This document shows positions 9,693-18,414 of a stretch of 31,631 bases of DNA, one piece after another. A model generated the notes under the pieces. It ran no database searches. It was not told the origin of the DNA and saw only the letters and a program-made list of their open reading frames with translations. Position 1 is the first letter of the stretch, and the number at the start of each line of letters is the position of its first letter. The stretch lies in NCBI GenBank assembly GCA_003427395.1, contig BFEA01000079.1, forward strand, positions 2,856,244-2,887,874, written 5' to 3'. The position numbers and the translations under genes were made by a program. This DNA is from Chara braunii. Taxonomy: Eukaryota > Streptophyta > Charophyceae > Charales > Characeae.

Positions 9693-10022
9693 TTATGGCA
9701 CAGATGGTACTTCTTGTACTGTCAGCTGCAACTCAGGCTGTGCATGAAACGGAGTCCTGTCAAATGTCATCATGACCTCTGCAGTGGAACCTGCATTCTC
9801 CCCTGGGGACAAAATACCATGCAACCCTCCACCTGACGTCAAGCGAAAATCCCCAACTGGCACAAGAGAAGCAGCGACAACAATGCCAATGATGTCAGAG
9901 CCTGAGGAGAGGACTGACAGCACAAGCCCGTCTACCAAGCACATTATGGTCTCCACCAATCCTTGCTTTATTTCAGTTAGAAATACTGACTCATAACTGA
10001 CTGTGGACTGGCTCGAAACCAT
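9693..10022 (-). CDS. hypothetical 109-residue frame, doubtful
   Basis: Not recognised. The first true ATG is at 10022; the two codons before it are GTG and TTA. A hydrophobic stretch at about residues 25-58 (ending near VAASLVPVG) could be a membrane segment, followed by a Gly/Ser-rich and then Pro/Gln-rich tail. It lies 219 bp beyond the UreF stop on the same strand. It overlaps the AATAAA proposed for UreF, so it may simply be UreF 3' flanking sequence. Confidence 0.18.
   Translation of the reverse strand: MVSSQSTVSYESVFLTEIKQGLVETIMCLVDGLVLSVLSSGSDIIGIVVAASLVPVGDFRLTSGGGLHGILSPGENAGSTAEVMMTFDRTPFHAQPELQLTVQEVPSVP
9967..9972 (-). terminator. candidate UreF polyadenylation signal
   Basis: TTTATT on the plus strand reads AATAAA on the minus strand, about 270 bases past the UreF stop. 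It is the nearest clear signal I see in the right orientation, and the distance fits a plant 3' UTR. Confidence 0.4.
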
Positions 10023-10240
10023 TAACACACTCTTCTTCTCAGACCAGAATCATCATCAGAGAGACACGTGCACCACCACTAACTATCAGAGTCAATCAAT
10101 CGGTGATAAAGTCAAGCCACTCTGAGAACCACCATCAGTTCGGTAGAATCCCCTTCCCTCACGGCCTAACCTAGCGCCCACCTTGCCATAACAACAGCAG
10201 TGCAGAGACAGCTCAAACAGCCCAGTGAGCCAGACATCTC

Positions 10241-11122
10241 TCAACTCCGGAAAAGGCGGGCAAACAGCTCATCATGAGCTCCCTGCATAAGATCCCAGAG
10301 CGGTGCAGTCTGGTGGACATCTGATATTAGTCTGTCCGCGGCCCATGCTAACACCTTCTCTGCTGGCTTTGACAGTTTGTGCTGAAGTCCTGCAGCCTCC
10401 AAAGGACCGACGAGGTTCAGTCTTGTTGCCGCTGACAAGATATCTCGCAGCGTCATAAACAAAAAGGCTCTCTGGGCTACCCTTCTTTTCACTCCAAGAG
10501 CAGCACACAGCGCACCAAATGCTGCTGCATGGTGCCCAGAAGCAGCCTGATTGGCGCCCACCGATTGGTCATGACTGGCTTCCATTCTTCCAACACCTCC
10601 CCTGCACATCCGTCTCATCTCCTTCAACTCCACTAGTTCTGGGAAAGTTGACGACACCAATCGCAACAGTGCACAGCCTTGCGAGCAAGATGCACGCCTC
10701 CCCACATGATTTGTGAGATACGCATCCATCAGCTGGTCCACCTCTGCCCAGGTTTTCACCGCATCTGAAAAGTATGTCCCTGGTTCTTCCCCCTTACTTT
10801 GTCCAGGACCTTGGAGATTACCTCCAGGTGATTCCCACCATCCTCGGCCTGCAGCGACCACGAAAGGAAGAAACATTGCTCCAGCACTCTCAAGATTGTC
10901 TAAACAAAACTCCTCGAGATCTGCAGTTGTTTGGATCAGTCCAGCTTGAGAAGAAGCCTCAAGTCCATAGGAGTTTGTAAAACCTCCAACAGGAAGAAGG
11001 GAGTCGAGAAGCTGCCAAAGTGTCCACTCTGTCAAGCCATCATGGTCTATCTGATCGTTTGCCCCCCTTGGTTCCTCTTCCTCAGCATTCCCTTGCGTCT
11101 TAAAGTGCAAGAACCCATCCAT
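10241..11122 (-). CDS. ureF: urease accessory protein UreF
   Basis: UreF is a cytosolic chaperone that, with UreD/UreH and the GTPase UreG, loads nickel into apo-urease and so enables urea hydrolysis. The frame is uninterrupted. The signature LWQLLDSLLPVGGF...GLEA lies at residues 105-126 of the longest frame, followed by the helical core, NHVGRRASCSQGCALLR at 208-224, and the strongly conserved TLRDILSAATRLNLVGPLEA near 294-313, ending QGAHDELFARLFRS. The frame opens at an ATG at 11332 (363 residues). I prefer the ATG at 11122 (MDGF, residue 71), giving 293 residues: the 70 residues before it show no UreF similarity and their first codons lie in a tandem repeat. Plant UreF proteins are usually somewhat shorter; two Gly/Ser-rich loops (about 161-188 and 243-268) account for the extra length. 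It appears intronless in this window. Confidence 0.93.
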   Translation of the reverse strand: MDGFLHFKTQGNAEEEEPRGANDQIDHDGLTEWTLWQLLDSLLPVGGFTNSYGLEASSQAGLIQTTADLEEFCLDNLESAGAMFLPFVVAAGRGWWESPGGNLQGPGQSKGEEPGTYFSDAVKTWAEVDQLMDAYLTNHVGRRASCSQGCALLRLVSSTFPELVELKEMRRMCRGGVGRMEASHDQSVGANQAASGHHAAAFGALCAALGVKRRVAQRAFLFMTLRDILSAATRLNLVGPLEAAGLQHKLSKPAEKVLAWAADRLISDVHQTAPLWDLMQGAHDELFARLFRS

Positions 11123-11293
11123 CTCCTCAAAGAATATGCAGCTGTGCCCTGCATACCAAGGTACCAAATATCGGGCCCACCCAAAATTCAATCCATAATG
11201 CATCAGAATGCTACTTCGTTGCCGAGCCGGGCAGACCTGCATGCTTCCACCTGGGTAAACTGGGCAGGTGCAGATTCCAGCAGGAATTCGGGG

Positions 11294-11434
11294 AAAAGAA
11301 AGTTTATTGCTCAGCAGCTCTACGCTTGACATGATCAGCTGGAAAAGGCTTACTGCTCACCAGCTCTATGCTTGGCATGAGCAGTCTGAAAAGGTTTACT
11401 GCTCAGCAGCTCTACGCTTCACATGAGCTATAAC
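11294..11434. repeat. 46-49 bp tandem array at UreF 5' side
   Basis: Three units (11294-11342, 11343-11388 and 11389 to about 11434) share AAAAGG, TACTGCTCA, CAGCTCTACGCTT and CATGA. The ATG at 11332 lies inside the first unit, which argues against it as the real start. As upstream sequence of UreF the array could be 5' UTR or promoter. Confidence 0.85.
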
Positions 11435-12487
11435 CTTTTTTCCTTTTTTTTTTATCTAGTAATTAAGGAACATGAGAGATTGCCTACAGCTTCACGGACC
11501 TTTCCCTGCGAGGCCTGCCTAGGTGGCACTGTGCAACCCTGTCCATGATTAAGGATCCCAGCGAAGATCAGAAGACTAAACTAAGTACGCTTACCTACAC
11601 AGGAAAGACACCAGAGAATGTGACAGCAGATGAGGCTCCCATATTTACAGCCTACCTGATGTGAGAGTCTAAAGACTGGACCAGCAGCCTTTTGGCACCA
11701 GTCATCATCTGAAAATCCAACCAGGAGCATTCCCAAAGTGTCACGCCATTTAGGACCAATACCCGAGCATTCCCACAGAATTGCGATGGGTCAGCGCGGG
11801 TACTACATAAGTGAGTCACACACATAAGGCTGATGTAGATGCAGGCAAGCATCAAGCTTGCCTATGGCCATAACCCAGTCACTCGACGTGACGTTGCCCC
11901 CAAAGAGTCCTCGCCAGCCCATAGCAAAGGCAGGGATGGGAAGCTGCCAGCAATCTAGCTAGGCTCATTTCCAGAGCTTTGCAAAAAACTTTGAACTTCA
12001 CCAATCTCATTAGAACATTCTGGTTCAATTTCTTCATCGATCAGACACATGGGGTGTAGTCTGCAGTCCTTCACGTTGAATAATCAGCACACTTCAGAAT
12101 GCTGCTAAAAACAATCCAATCAAAACATCAAATAAACAGACTTTGTGCGATATGATCTGAGTTACGATGAATGTCAGACGACCTTAACCAGTTACCTTTT
12201 TTTTTTTTAACCCACCACTACCTTCTCAGTGTTGGGAAAAATGGGAATATATGTCACACCGCATTTTTCGGGGGTACCTAAGGGTTGCCCATGTTTGTGT
12301 GCATGGTATTGTATGTCCTGTTGGGGTACTTCTGGGTCTCTTTTCCTAATCCTATATGGTCTTGATTATGTGCATGAGCATGTAAACTGCTTTCTCACCT
12401 AATGGATGGATGAATGAAGTATGTTGATTTGAGCGGCATATCTTTCTACAGTGCTTTGGATTTTCATTTCTGAACGGCTGTAGTTAG
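11435..12487. other. spacer upstream of UreF
   Basis: No gene recognised. It holds two T runs (near 11431-11451 and 12199-12209) and presumably the UreF promoter, though no clear minus-strand TATA box stands out. The 67-residue minus frame at 11652-11855 has no known features. Confidence 0.4.
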
Positions 12488-13320
12488 TAGCAGAGAGAGG
12501 AGGAGGCGGAGAAGGCTATTAAAAACAATAGGTTCACAGCCCGTGAGGTCGTCTTCCAAACCCTCTCAGGCATGACCAATGAGCAGGCTGAGGAGAAGGT
12601 GGTTCCACTCCTCAAAACTCTACTGGAGGTCCGGGCTCTAGATGACTTCGCAGGCCAGATGTCACAGCTGTTAGGTGAAGTCAAAAAGCTGCGGGAGGAA
12701 TGGCCAGCATGGCACGGAGGCACCTTGCCCAGCTGCAGTAATCTGCAGCAGAGCCAGATTCCTGTCCTCCCTCCTTTGCCCCTTGTTCCTAATGCTGCAA
12801 ATCAGTCTTTACCAGCCCCTCTCACTCTTTCTTCTTCTTCTGGTTCTTTGAGTGTAGTAAACAGCCAATCGGGACCCGCAGTACGTGCAGACTCCGCTGT
12901 TGCTGCAGCAAGTGACAGCGCAGGAAGTTCTAAAACTGCTGCAGCCCAAAGTCTGGACACAGCAGTTGCTGGTCCCAGTTACAGCAGCAGTCCCTATGCG
13001 GACAAGAAGGCAGCACATACTCCGCCCAGGTACAACAGGAAAGTGGACATCACGTCGTGGATCAGCTGTAGCTCCAAGCTGCACAGGCAGGCTATAAAAG
13101 GATAGACCTGACAAAATGGCTTAAAGCTATGCCAATAGCCACACTTGAAGACCTTCTATTGAAACAGTACGAAGATCCACATGCCGCAGCTAAAGCAAGG
13201 ATTAAGCTTGACTATGTCAAGCGTGGTAAGTGGTTGGGCACCATGCACAGCCTACAACAGTATCTCAGCGAACTCTTTGCTACTCCCTGGCTTGATATGA
13301 CTGCACAGTCTTATGTTATG
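12488..13320 (+). pseudogene. Ty3/gypsy-type Gag remnant
   Basis: Frame 1 is open from the TAG at 12488 to 13105. It starts with an acidic/basic helix-rich part, passes through LLKTLLEVRALDDF and a Ser/Ala/Pro linker, and reaches a capsid-entry-like PRYNRKVDITSW. Sense then continues in another frame from about 13105: TKWLKAMPIATLEDLLLKQY, then YEDPHAAAKARIKL and LQQYLSELFATPWLDMTAQS. The pattern of a Trp-containing start, a QYEDP-type segment and a LRQYL..LFATP-type segment fits plant gypsy capsid domains. Similarity ends at about 13320, where unrelated sequence begins, so the gene is frameshifted and 3'-truncated. The frame running on to 13962 is a fusion with that downstream DNA. No zinc knuckle was found. 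Confidence 0.6.
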
Positions 13321-14045
13321 TACCCGATTGAACTTCAATCCACAACGAATTCACACGTTCCCATACACACATGCAATTGCAGAGTAGATTCGAAGGAGGC
13401 AAATCCACACAAAACCGGAGAGAAGATATGCACAGCGGAAGCTCAAAATACACAGAGAATTGAAAAACGAATTTCAATTCTGCAATCCCTCGTCCTCCTC
13501 CAATCAATCCAGAGTACATGTTCCAAGAATCACAACCGCGTTTACAACAACCCCGAACAACCAGAAACAAGTGTTCAACGAAGTATGCAGGAGTCTTCTT
13601 CTTCCTCCTCGCCACCTCATACCCCTGGCTATGGCTGCCGTAGCAGCAGTAACCCCACAGCTGTCACGTGCCAATCTGAACCAGCAACCCCAATGATAAC
13701 AGTGCCAGCTCAGCACCCGCATGGAAGTGCAGCGCTGGAAGTCCTGATGAAGAAGGAGACAACCGATCCAGCACTTCGAAGAAGACGAAGTTCCTCGAGA
13801 GGAGGAACAGCAGATATGGCTGCCAAGTGGAAGATGGCAGCACCCAAACCCAACAACACAGCCCTGTGGAAGCTCTCATGCAGAGCCGCGAAACAGAAGC
13901 AGTGCGATCTTCAACTTCGTTTCCCAACCCCAGCTATGGCTGGGCTTCGAGGAAGAAGATGACCTCGCCCAAAATAGAGCAGCAGCGCTCCAGCAACAGA
14001 CGGGCAGAGTTTCCCCAGCCAACAAAAACGTGAAAAGACCAAAAC
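13321..14045. other. unassigned, LTR-like spacer
   Basis: It carries GCTATGG motifs at 13628 and 13933 and GAAGAAGACGAAG-type strings like those in family A and B LTRs, so it may be a diverged LTR that cut the Gag frame. All three plus frames are partly open; one is acidic (EEDEVPREEEQ type near 13780) and ends at the family C element. None matches a family I know. Confidence 0.3.
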
Positions 14046-14382
14046 CAAATTCCCCGTCCGCTACTTCTACCCTCTGCCTAGACCTACGACGGACTCCAAA
14101 GGCAACAACCCAATACTCATCTGCATCTAGATGGAAACAGGGGGAAAAGGGGACCTAGACCTATGACAAGGCAAAAGGAAAAGGCTGAATGGCCTAAGGC
14201 TACCAAACAGAGACTAGTAGTGACAGACTTAGGGATCAAGTCCCATAGGGCTCAAAACTAACAAACAAAACATACAAATTACAGGTCACGGGATCAAGTC
14301 CCGCCAGGCTCAAAACAAGAAAACAAACTACAAAGCCAAACACTTAGTGTACAGCCCCACTGGGAAACTGCGATTTATTGCA
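14046..14382 (-). repeat. family C LTR, left copy (3' LTR)
   Basis: It matches 17544-17877 with scattered substitutions and small indels. It contains two GGGATCAAGTCCC palindromes (14232-14244, 14290-14302). The inner end reads TGCA on the minus strand; the outer end, near CAAATTCC, is not a canonical CA end, so that boundary may be off by a few bases. Confidence 0.85.
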
Positions 14383-14396
14383 TTCTTACCCTCCTG
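14383..14396 (-). promoter_or_regulatory. polypurine tract of family C
   Basis: On the minus strand the bases just before the 3' LTR read CAGGAGGGTAAGAA, a mostly purine string abutting TGCAATAAA. This is the position and composition expected of the plus-strand priming site, and it supports the minus orientation. Confidence 0.6.
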
Positions 14397-14533
14397 GGGA
14401 GCGAGGACCCACGAGCTACATAACCAACTACCAGCCATATTGGCCGAGAGGTATTAGCTAGAGGATCACTAAACATCCATAGTGGTGGATCTCATAGGGT
14501 AATGGTGAGATTATCAGATTAGATTGATTAGTT

Positions 14534-14836
14534 GAATGCGAGGGTATTAGCTGGGTAATCAACTTCTGGGCAACCAATCAGCTTCTGAAAATCTACGGGT
14601 TGTAGCTTAGATTATCAGAGAGTGTTGGCTAGCTGAATGCAAGGGTATTAGCCTGGTAATCAGCTTATAGATAGCTAACAACATCCCGAAAATCAGATGA
14701 TCAAGGTTTAGATTAACAGCATGGACCATCTAGTTGAATGCAAGGGTGTTAGCCTAGTAATCAACTTTGCTATAATCCATTAATTCTGAAAATCTGATTA
14801 ATTTCTGTTAGGACTGGGTATCAGTTAGACTCCTCA
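14534..14836. repeat. 101 bp imperfect tandem array
   Basis: GAATGC(G/A)AGGGT(A/G)TTAGC recurs at 14534, 14635 and 14736, exactly 101 bp apart, each followed by a GGTAATCA-type string and then CTGAAAATCT or CCGAAAATC. The units are well diverged. This lies in the non-coding 3' part of the family C element. Confidence 0.7.
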
Positions 14837-15612
14837 ACTGCTGATCTGTGTATTTGCAAGCGTGATACGCAGATTCTTCCCAAGAATAGGGTAGGATCTG
14901 ACGAGATCTGTATATGGGGCTAAGCATAACCATAGTCAGCAATAATGCTTGAACTGACAGAATCATGTGTAGGGTAGGTCTATCTGAGTAGAGAGTCAGT
15001 CACAAACAGATTTGACTCTGGCCAATCAGGCTGAGACATTACTAGGACAAAGCCTAGTGGTTAAAAGGAATTTGCAACTCTATAAGTGAAATTCAGAACA
15101 CTGTCGCTACTAGTGTGCGACTACAGAGAAACACTGAAAATCTGATTTTTACCCGAGAGAGCAAAACTTAGGACCGTGTAGGAGAATTTGAGGTAAGATC
15201 TGGACTAATCATACTCTCTCTCAAACACAGGTCATCCACTCCAATGAGTGCAGTTCAGTGTGAGAACATGAACTTGCTCAGACAATGAATGCAGCTCAAA
15301 GCATACACAGGGGATTAGTAAGACAAGGATTCACTGAAACTGACAATGAAATTCTTGTCAGACTGCAATCTGTCCATCAGCGGTGTTTGAGAAATGGGAT
15401 CGGCCTGAAACTTAGCGTACTCATTCTCAAGCACAGAGGATGCACAAACAAACCAACGGGATCAATGAAGGAATCAGGCTCAAGGTAGCTATACCAGGAG
15501 GAGGTTTCCATCAGCTGAACACACACACAGGTAAGTTACAAACAACCAAACTGCACCTGATCCTTCTTCAACGAAAGGATACTCAGTTCAGCAGAATACA
15601 CTGCTGACTGGG

Positions 15613-17313
15613 TCAGGTTAGAGCGTAGTGGTTGCCCCAGGAAGGGCAATACTTGACAAAGTGTTGCCCAGCACATCTGAGGCAGACACCGGCATCCTTC
15701 CTCTTTTGCCATAGCCCATCTGGGATACGCAAGTCCCTCCATGGGAGAGGGGAAGGATCCATGGGGTTAGCTGGATATTTGGCAAACTTGGGCAGATTTT
15801 GCTTCTGAGGTCCACAGGGGCGTTTGCCAAACCCCATAGGAGAGGAGGACCTTTGTCTCTGGAGCTGATTCGCGCCCTTCATTGCGCTTACCAGTTCCTG
15901 AGCCAACGTCAGAATAGCCTGGTCCGGGAAGCCTCCTGCACCTTGACTAGCTAAGGGAGTCAATCCTCTCTGGTCAAAGCCTGCAGAGTCTTCCACAGAC
16001 TCCATCGTGTGCCACCTCCCTTTGCTCTTCCTCTGACTCTGAGAAGGGGAGGTGCTTCCCGCCTGGGAAGTGGACTGAATTTGGAGTTTGGCATCCAGAT
16101 CCAAGGCTGCTCTGCCAAAGGCCTTCCAGTCCTTGTGACCTGCAGAAAATAGGGCATGTACATAAGCTATCGCGGTAGCCTGGACAAACAACTGCAACTT
16201 GTCCTGGTCTGACATAGATAACCCAGGTGTAGAGGTTAGCCTTTCCCAAACTGCGTAGAGCTTGGAGAGGGATCCCTGCCACTGTGACTGGCCTATCCTC
16301 ACAAGCTCTGCAGCAGCTTTCTTGGCTCTCTCTCCATTGGCGAACCTCTCCTCCAGACCCTTAAATATGTGGTTCAATCCTACTGTAGCAGCCCAGTCGG
16401 CCAGCTGTTTCTGGGCCTTATTGGCCTCAGAAGTAGCCCACTGAAGTGCAGCCCCTCCCAAACGTTGCCACAGTGGACTGCACCTTGGTAACCTCTGGGC
16501 AAGTGAGTCCAATCTGCTACATCCACTTTGGGGTTATCCGCAGTGAATGTTTCAGGGGACCGTCTTGGGGCACTTTGATTTCTGCTGGCCTGGGCCTGCA
16601 GTCGCTTTAGCCTCAAAAGTCACAAGGTGCCCTGCCACAAGCTGCAGGGACTGCACCTTTGGAGGTGTAGCCGGTCTGCTCTTGGGGCTACTGGCTTGGG
16701 ATGATGCAGCAGCAGAGGACCTTGCATGGGAATAGAGTGTAGCGGTAGGAGTAGGAGTAGGAGTAGTGAGAGTAGGAGTAGGGAGGAAACATAGATTAAC
16801 AATTGTCACAAAAGCAGGTCTGCTCTTGGGGCTACTGGCTTGGGATGATGCAGCCGCAGAGGACCTTGCATGGGAATAGAGTGTAGCGGTAGGAGTAGGA
16901 GTAGGAGTAGTGAGAGTAGGAGTAGGGAGGAAACATAGATTAACAATTGNCGCAGAGGACCTTGCATGGGAATAGAGTGTAGCGGTAGGAGTAGGAGTAG
17001 GAGTAGTGAGAGTAGGAGTAGGGAGGAAACATAGATTAACAATTGCCACAAAACGATCATAGGAATCTGCACGGGAGGAGAGTTTGGTTTCGATGATGGA
17101 CAGTCTGTCCGCCATCGAAGTCAAACTTTAATTCCAAGAGGTGTGTTCTTCCCTCCTCACTTCCTTGGATTGTCTCGACCTTTCTTCCTTCTGCTTCTCC
17201 ATCCGCTCCAACTGCAACCGAGCTGCCTCTGCAGCCTTACCTACTTCTCCAATCTTCAGCTCAGTGACAGGCAACTTGCAATTCCCTGCACTGACTGAAC
17301 TTTCTTCCCCCAT
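15613..17313 (-). pseudogene. family C Gag-like gene with zinc knuckle, broken
   Basis: An ATG at 17313 opens a charged coiled-coil-like segment (RLQLERMEKQKEERSRQSK) that meets a TAA at 17128-17130. The same frame resumes with MADRLSIIETKLSSRADS, then a Pro/Thr-rich repeat region, and stops at 16552. Sense then passes through a second frame (DNPKVDVADW, near 16530) and returns to the first frame at about 16512, which begins with TTG and so is not a real start. The final 299-residue part is helical (NKAQKQLADWAATVGLNH, then SKLYAVWERL), has a Ser/Gln linker, and ends with C277-x2-C280-x3-H284-x4-C289. That is a CCHC-type nucleocapsid knuckle one residue shorter than the usual C-x2-C-x4-H-x4-C. 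Without breaks it would be about 565 codons. Role inferred: RNA packaging. Confidence 0.6.
16673..17045 (-). repeat. 144 bp coding minisatellite, with single-N join
   Basis: GGTCTGCTCTTGGGG starts at 16673 and 16817, a period of 144 bp or 48 codons, so repeat number changes keep the frame. On the minus strand each unit encodes a Pro/Thr core (PTPTLTTPTPTPTATLY) and a Ser/Ala tail. The third unit is cut by the N at 16950, where 48 bp are missing relative to the period. Confidence 0.85.
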
Positions 17314-17543
17314 TCCAACAGATTATTTTCACACAACAAGATAAACAAGAAAGTGTTCAAAGGCTGAAGACCATTCACTAGTCTACTCGGATATGGAATG
17401 TGGTGATGATTCCCAACCAGAACAAGCTAACAGACTTGACAGGCTCACGGGAATGGCACTGACCACCAAAACTAACCAACAGGGTTGTACTTCCAATGGC
17501 AGTCTTAACTGATCTATGACCTCCCGCTGATGGGGTCACTTAC

Positions 17544-17877
17544 CAAATTCCCTGTCCGCTACTTCTACCCTCTGCCTAGACCTACGATGGACTCCAAAGG
17601 CAACAACCCAATACTCATCTGCATCTAGATGGAAATAGGGGAAAAGGGGACCTAGACCTATGACAAGGCAAAAGGAAAAGGCCGAATGGCCTAAGGCTAC
17701 CAAACAAAGACTAGTAGTGACAGACTTAGGGATCAAGTCCCATAGGGCTCAAAACTAACAAACAAAACATACAAATTACAGATCGCGGGATCAAGTCCCC
17801 CCAGGCTCAAATCAAGAAAACAAACTACAAAGCCAAACACAGTGTACAGCCCCACTGGGAAACTGCGATTTATTGCA
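17544..17877 (-). repeat. family C LTR, right copy (5' LTR)
   Basis: Partner of 14046-14382, with GGGATCAAGTCCC at 17729-17741 and 17787-17799. Just inside it the minus strand reads TTTGGTAAGTGACCCC. The part TGGTAAGTGACCCC could be a primer-binding site for a tRNA ending in ACCA, but its first bases are shared by both LTRs, so this is weak. Confidence 0.8.
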
Positions 17878-17940
17878 CTTACATGCAAGTTGTCAAAGGC
17901 GCAGTTCCGTCAACTACTAATCGCTTTGGACTAGGACTCG

Positions 17941-18307
17941 ATGAGTACAAGAACTGGCTTTTCCTCATGAAGGATGTAATCAGAGTACAGGCATAGGCCT
18001 TCACACAACAGGCAGCAACAAGGCCACGAGCCACAGGCGGTTTGGAGGCAGCGACCGCCTCGCAGAGCATGACTTGTTGGAGGTTGAGGATCAGACCTAC
18101 GTGGATGATTCTACTCTTGGTGACGACCAATAGCAAGGCACTGATACGGACTGCTCTTCCTCAGCCCTCGAGTCTCAATCTGATGAGAACGAAAAACTCC
18201 ATGCCCTTAAAAATTCTTCCTTAGCTAACACGGGAAATCACAGGCTCACCTTCCCCAAGGAACTAAAATTGAAAGAAAAAGAGTTACTTGAAAAAGAAGT
18301 TTTCTAA
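17941..18307 (+). pseudogene. uncalled reading frame with one internal stop
   Basis: Not recognised. A frame without ATG runs from a TGA near 17941 to a TAG at 18131-18133, and continues in frame to a TAA at 18305-18307. The text looks protein-like: acidic LLEVEDQTYVDDSTLGDD before the stop, Ser-rich and then a charged end (KELKLKEKELLEKEVF) after it. An AATAAA follows at 18409. It could be the 3' end of a retroelement gene or a host exon cut on its left by the family C element. Confidence 0.3.
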
Positions 18308-18408
18308 GTTTTGAAGTTTTCTTGTATCAAGAGAAATAATCAGAAATTTGAATTGGGTATCAAGAGTAAGGAAGCCCTCTCTATATATGTTTTTTCTCTT
18401 ATTATTTC

Positions 18409-18414
18409 AATAAA
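18409..18414 (+). terminator. candidate polyadenylation signal
   Basis: AATAAA within CAATAAAAATTTG, in an AT-rich stretch about 100 bases past the TAA at 18307. The distance is typical of a plant 3' UTR. Confidence 0.35.

Larger units (their letters stand above)
14046..17877 (-). mobile_element. family C gag-only LTR element, non-autonomous
   Basis: Direct terminal repeats at 14046-14382 and 17544-17877 (about 95% identical by eye) bound 3.16 kb. On the minus strand the LTR starts TGCAATAAATCG. The 3' LTR is preceded by a purine tract, and a Gag-like gene begins 231 bp after the 5' LTR. No protease, reverse transcriptase, RNase H or integrase is visible in any frame, so mobilisation would depend on enzymes from another element. 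The space between Gag and the purine tract is non-coding and carries a 101 bp tandem array. Outer flanks do not show a matching target duplication; however CTTAC lies on both sides of the right LTR (17539-17543, 17878-17882). Confidence 0.7.

Noticed and set aside
11294-11434. CRISPR-like array at the UreF 5' side
   Set aside because: Units are contiguous with no spacers; a simple tandem repeat.
13129-13962. 277-residue plus-strand frame as one protein
   Set aside because: Only the first 64 residues or so look like Gag; the remainder is unrelated spacer read through by chance.
14534-14836. CRISPR-like array
   Set aside because: The 101 bp units are diverged throughout with no constant repeat and variable spacer, and the context is a eukaryotic retroelement.
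16512-16512. Start codon of the 299-residue family C Gag frame
   Set aside because: The first codon is TTG and the sense continues upstream in a shifted frame; the real start is probably the ATG at 17313.
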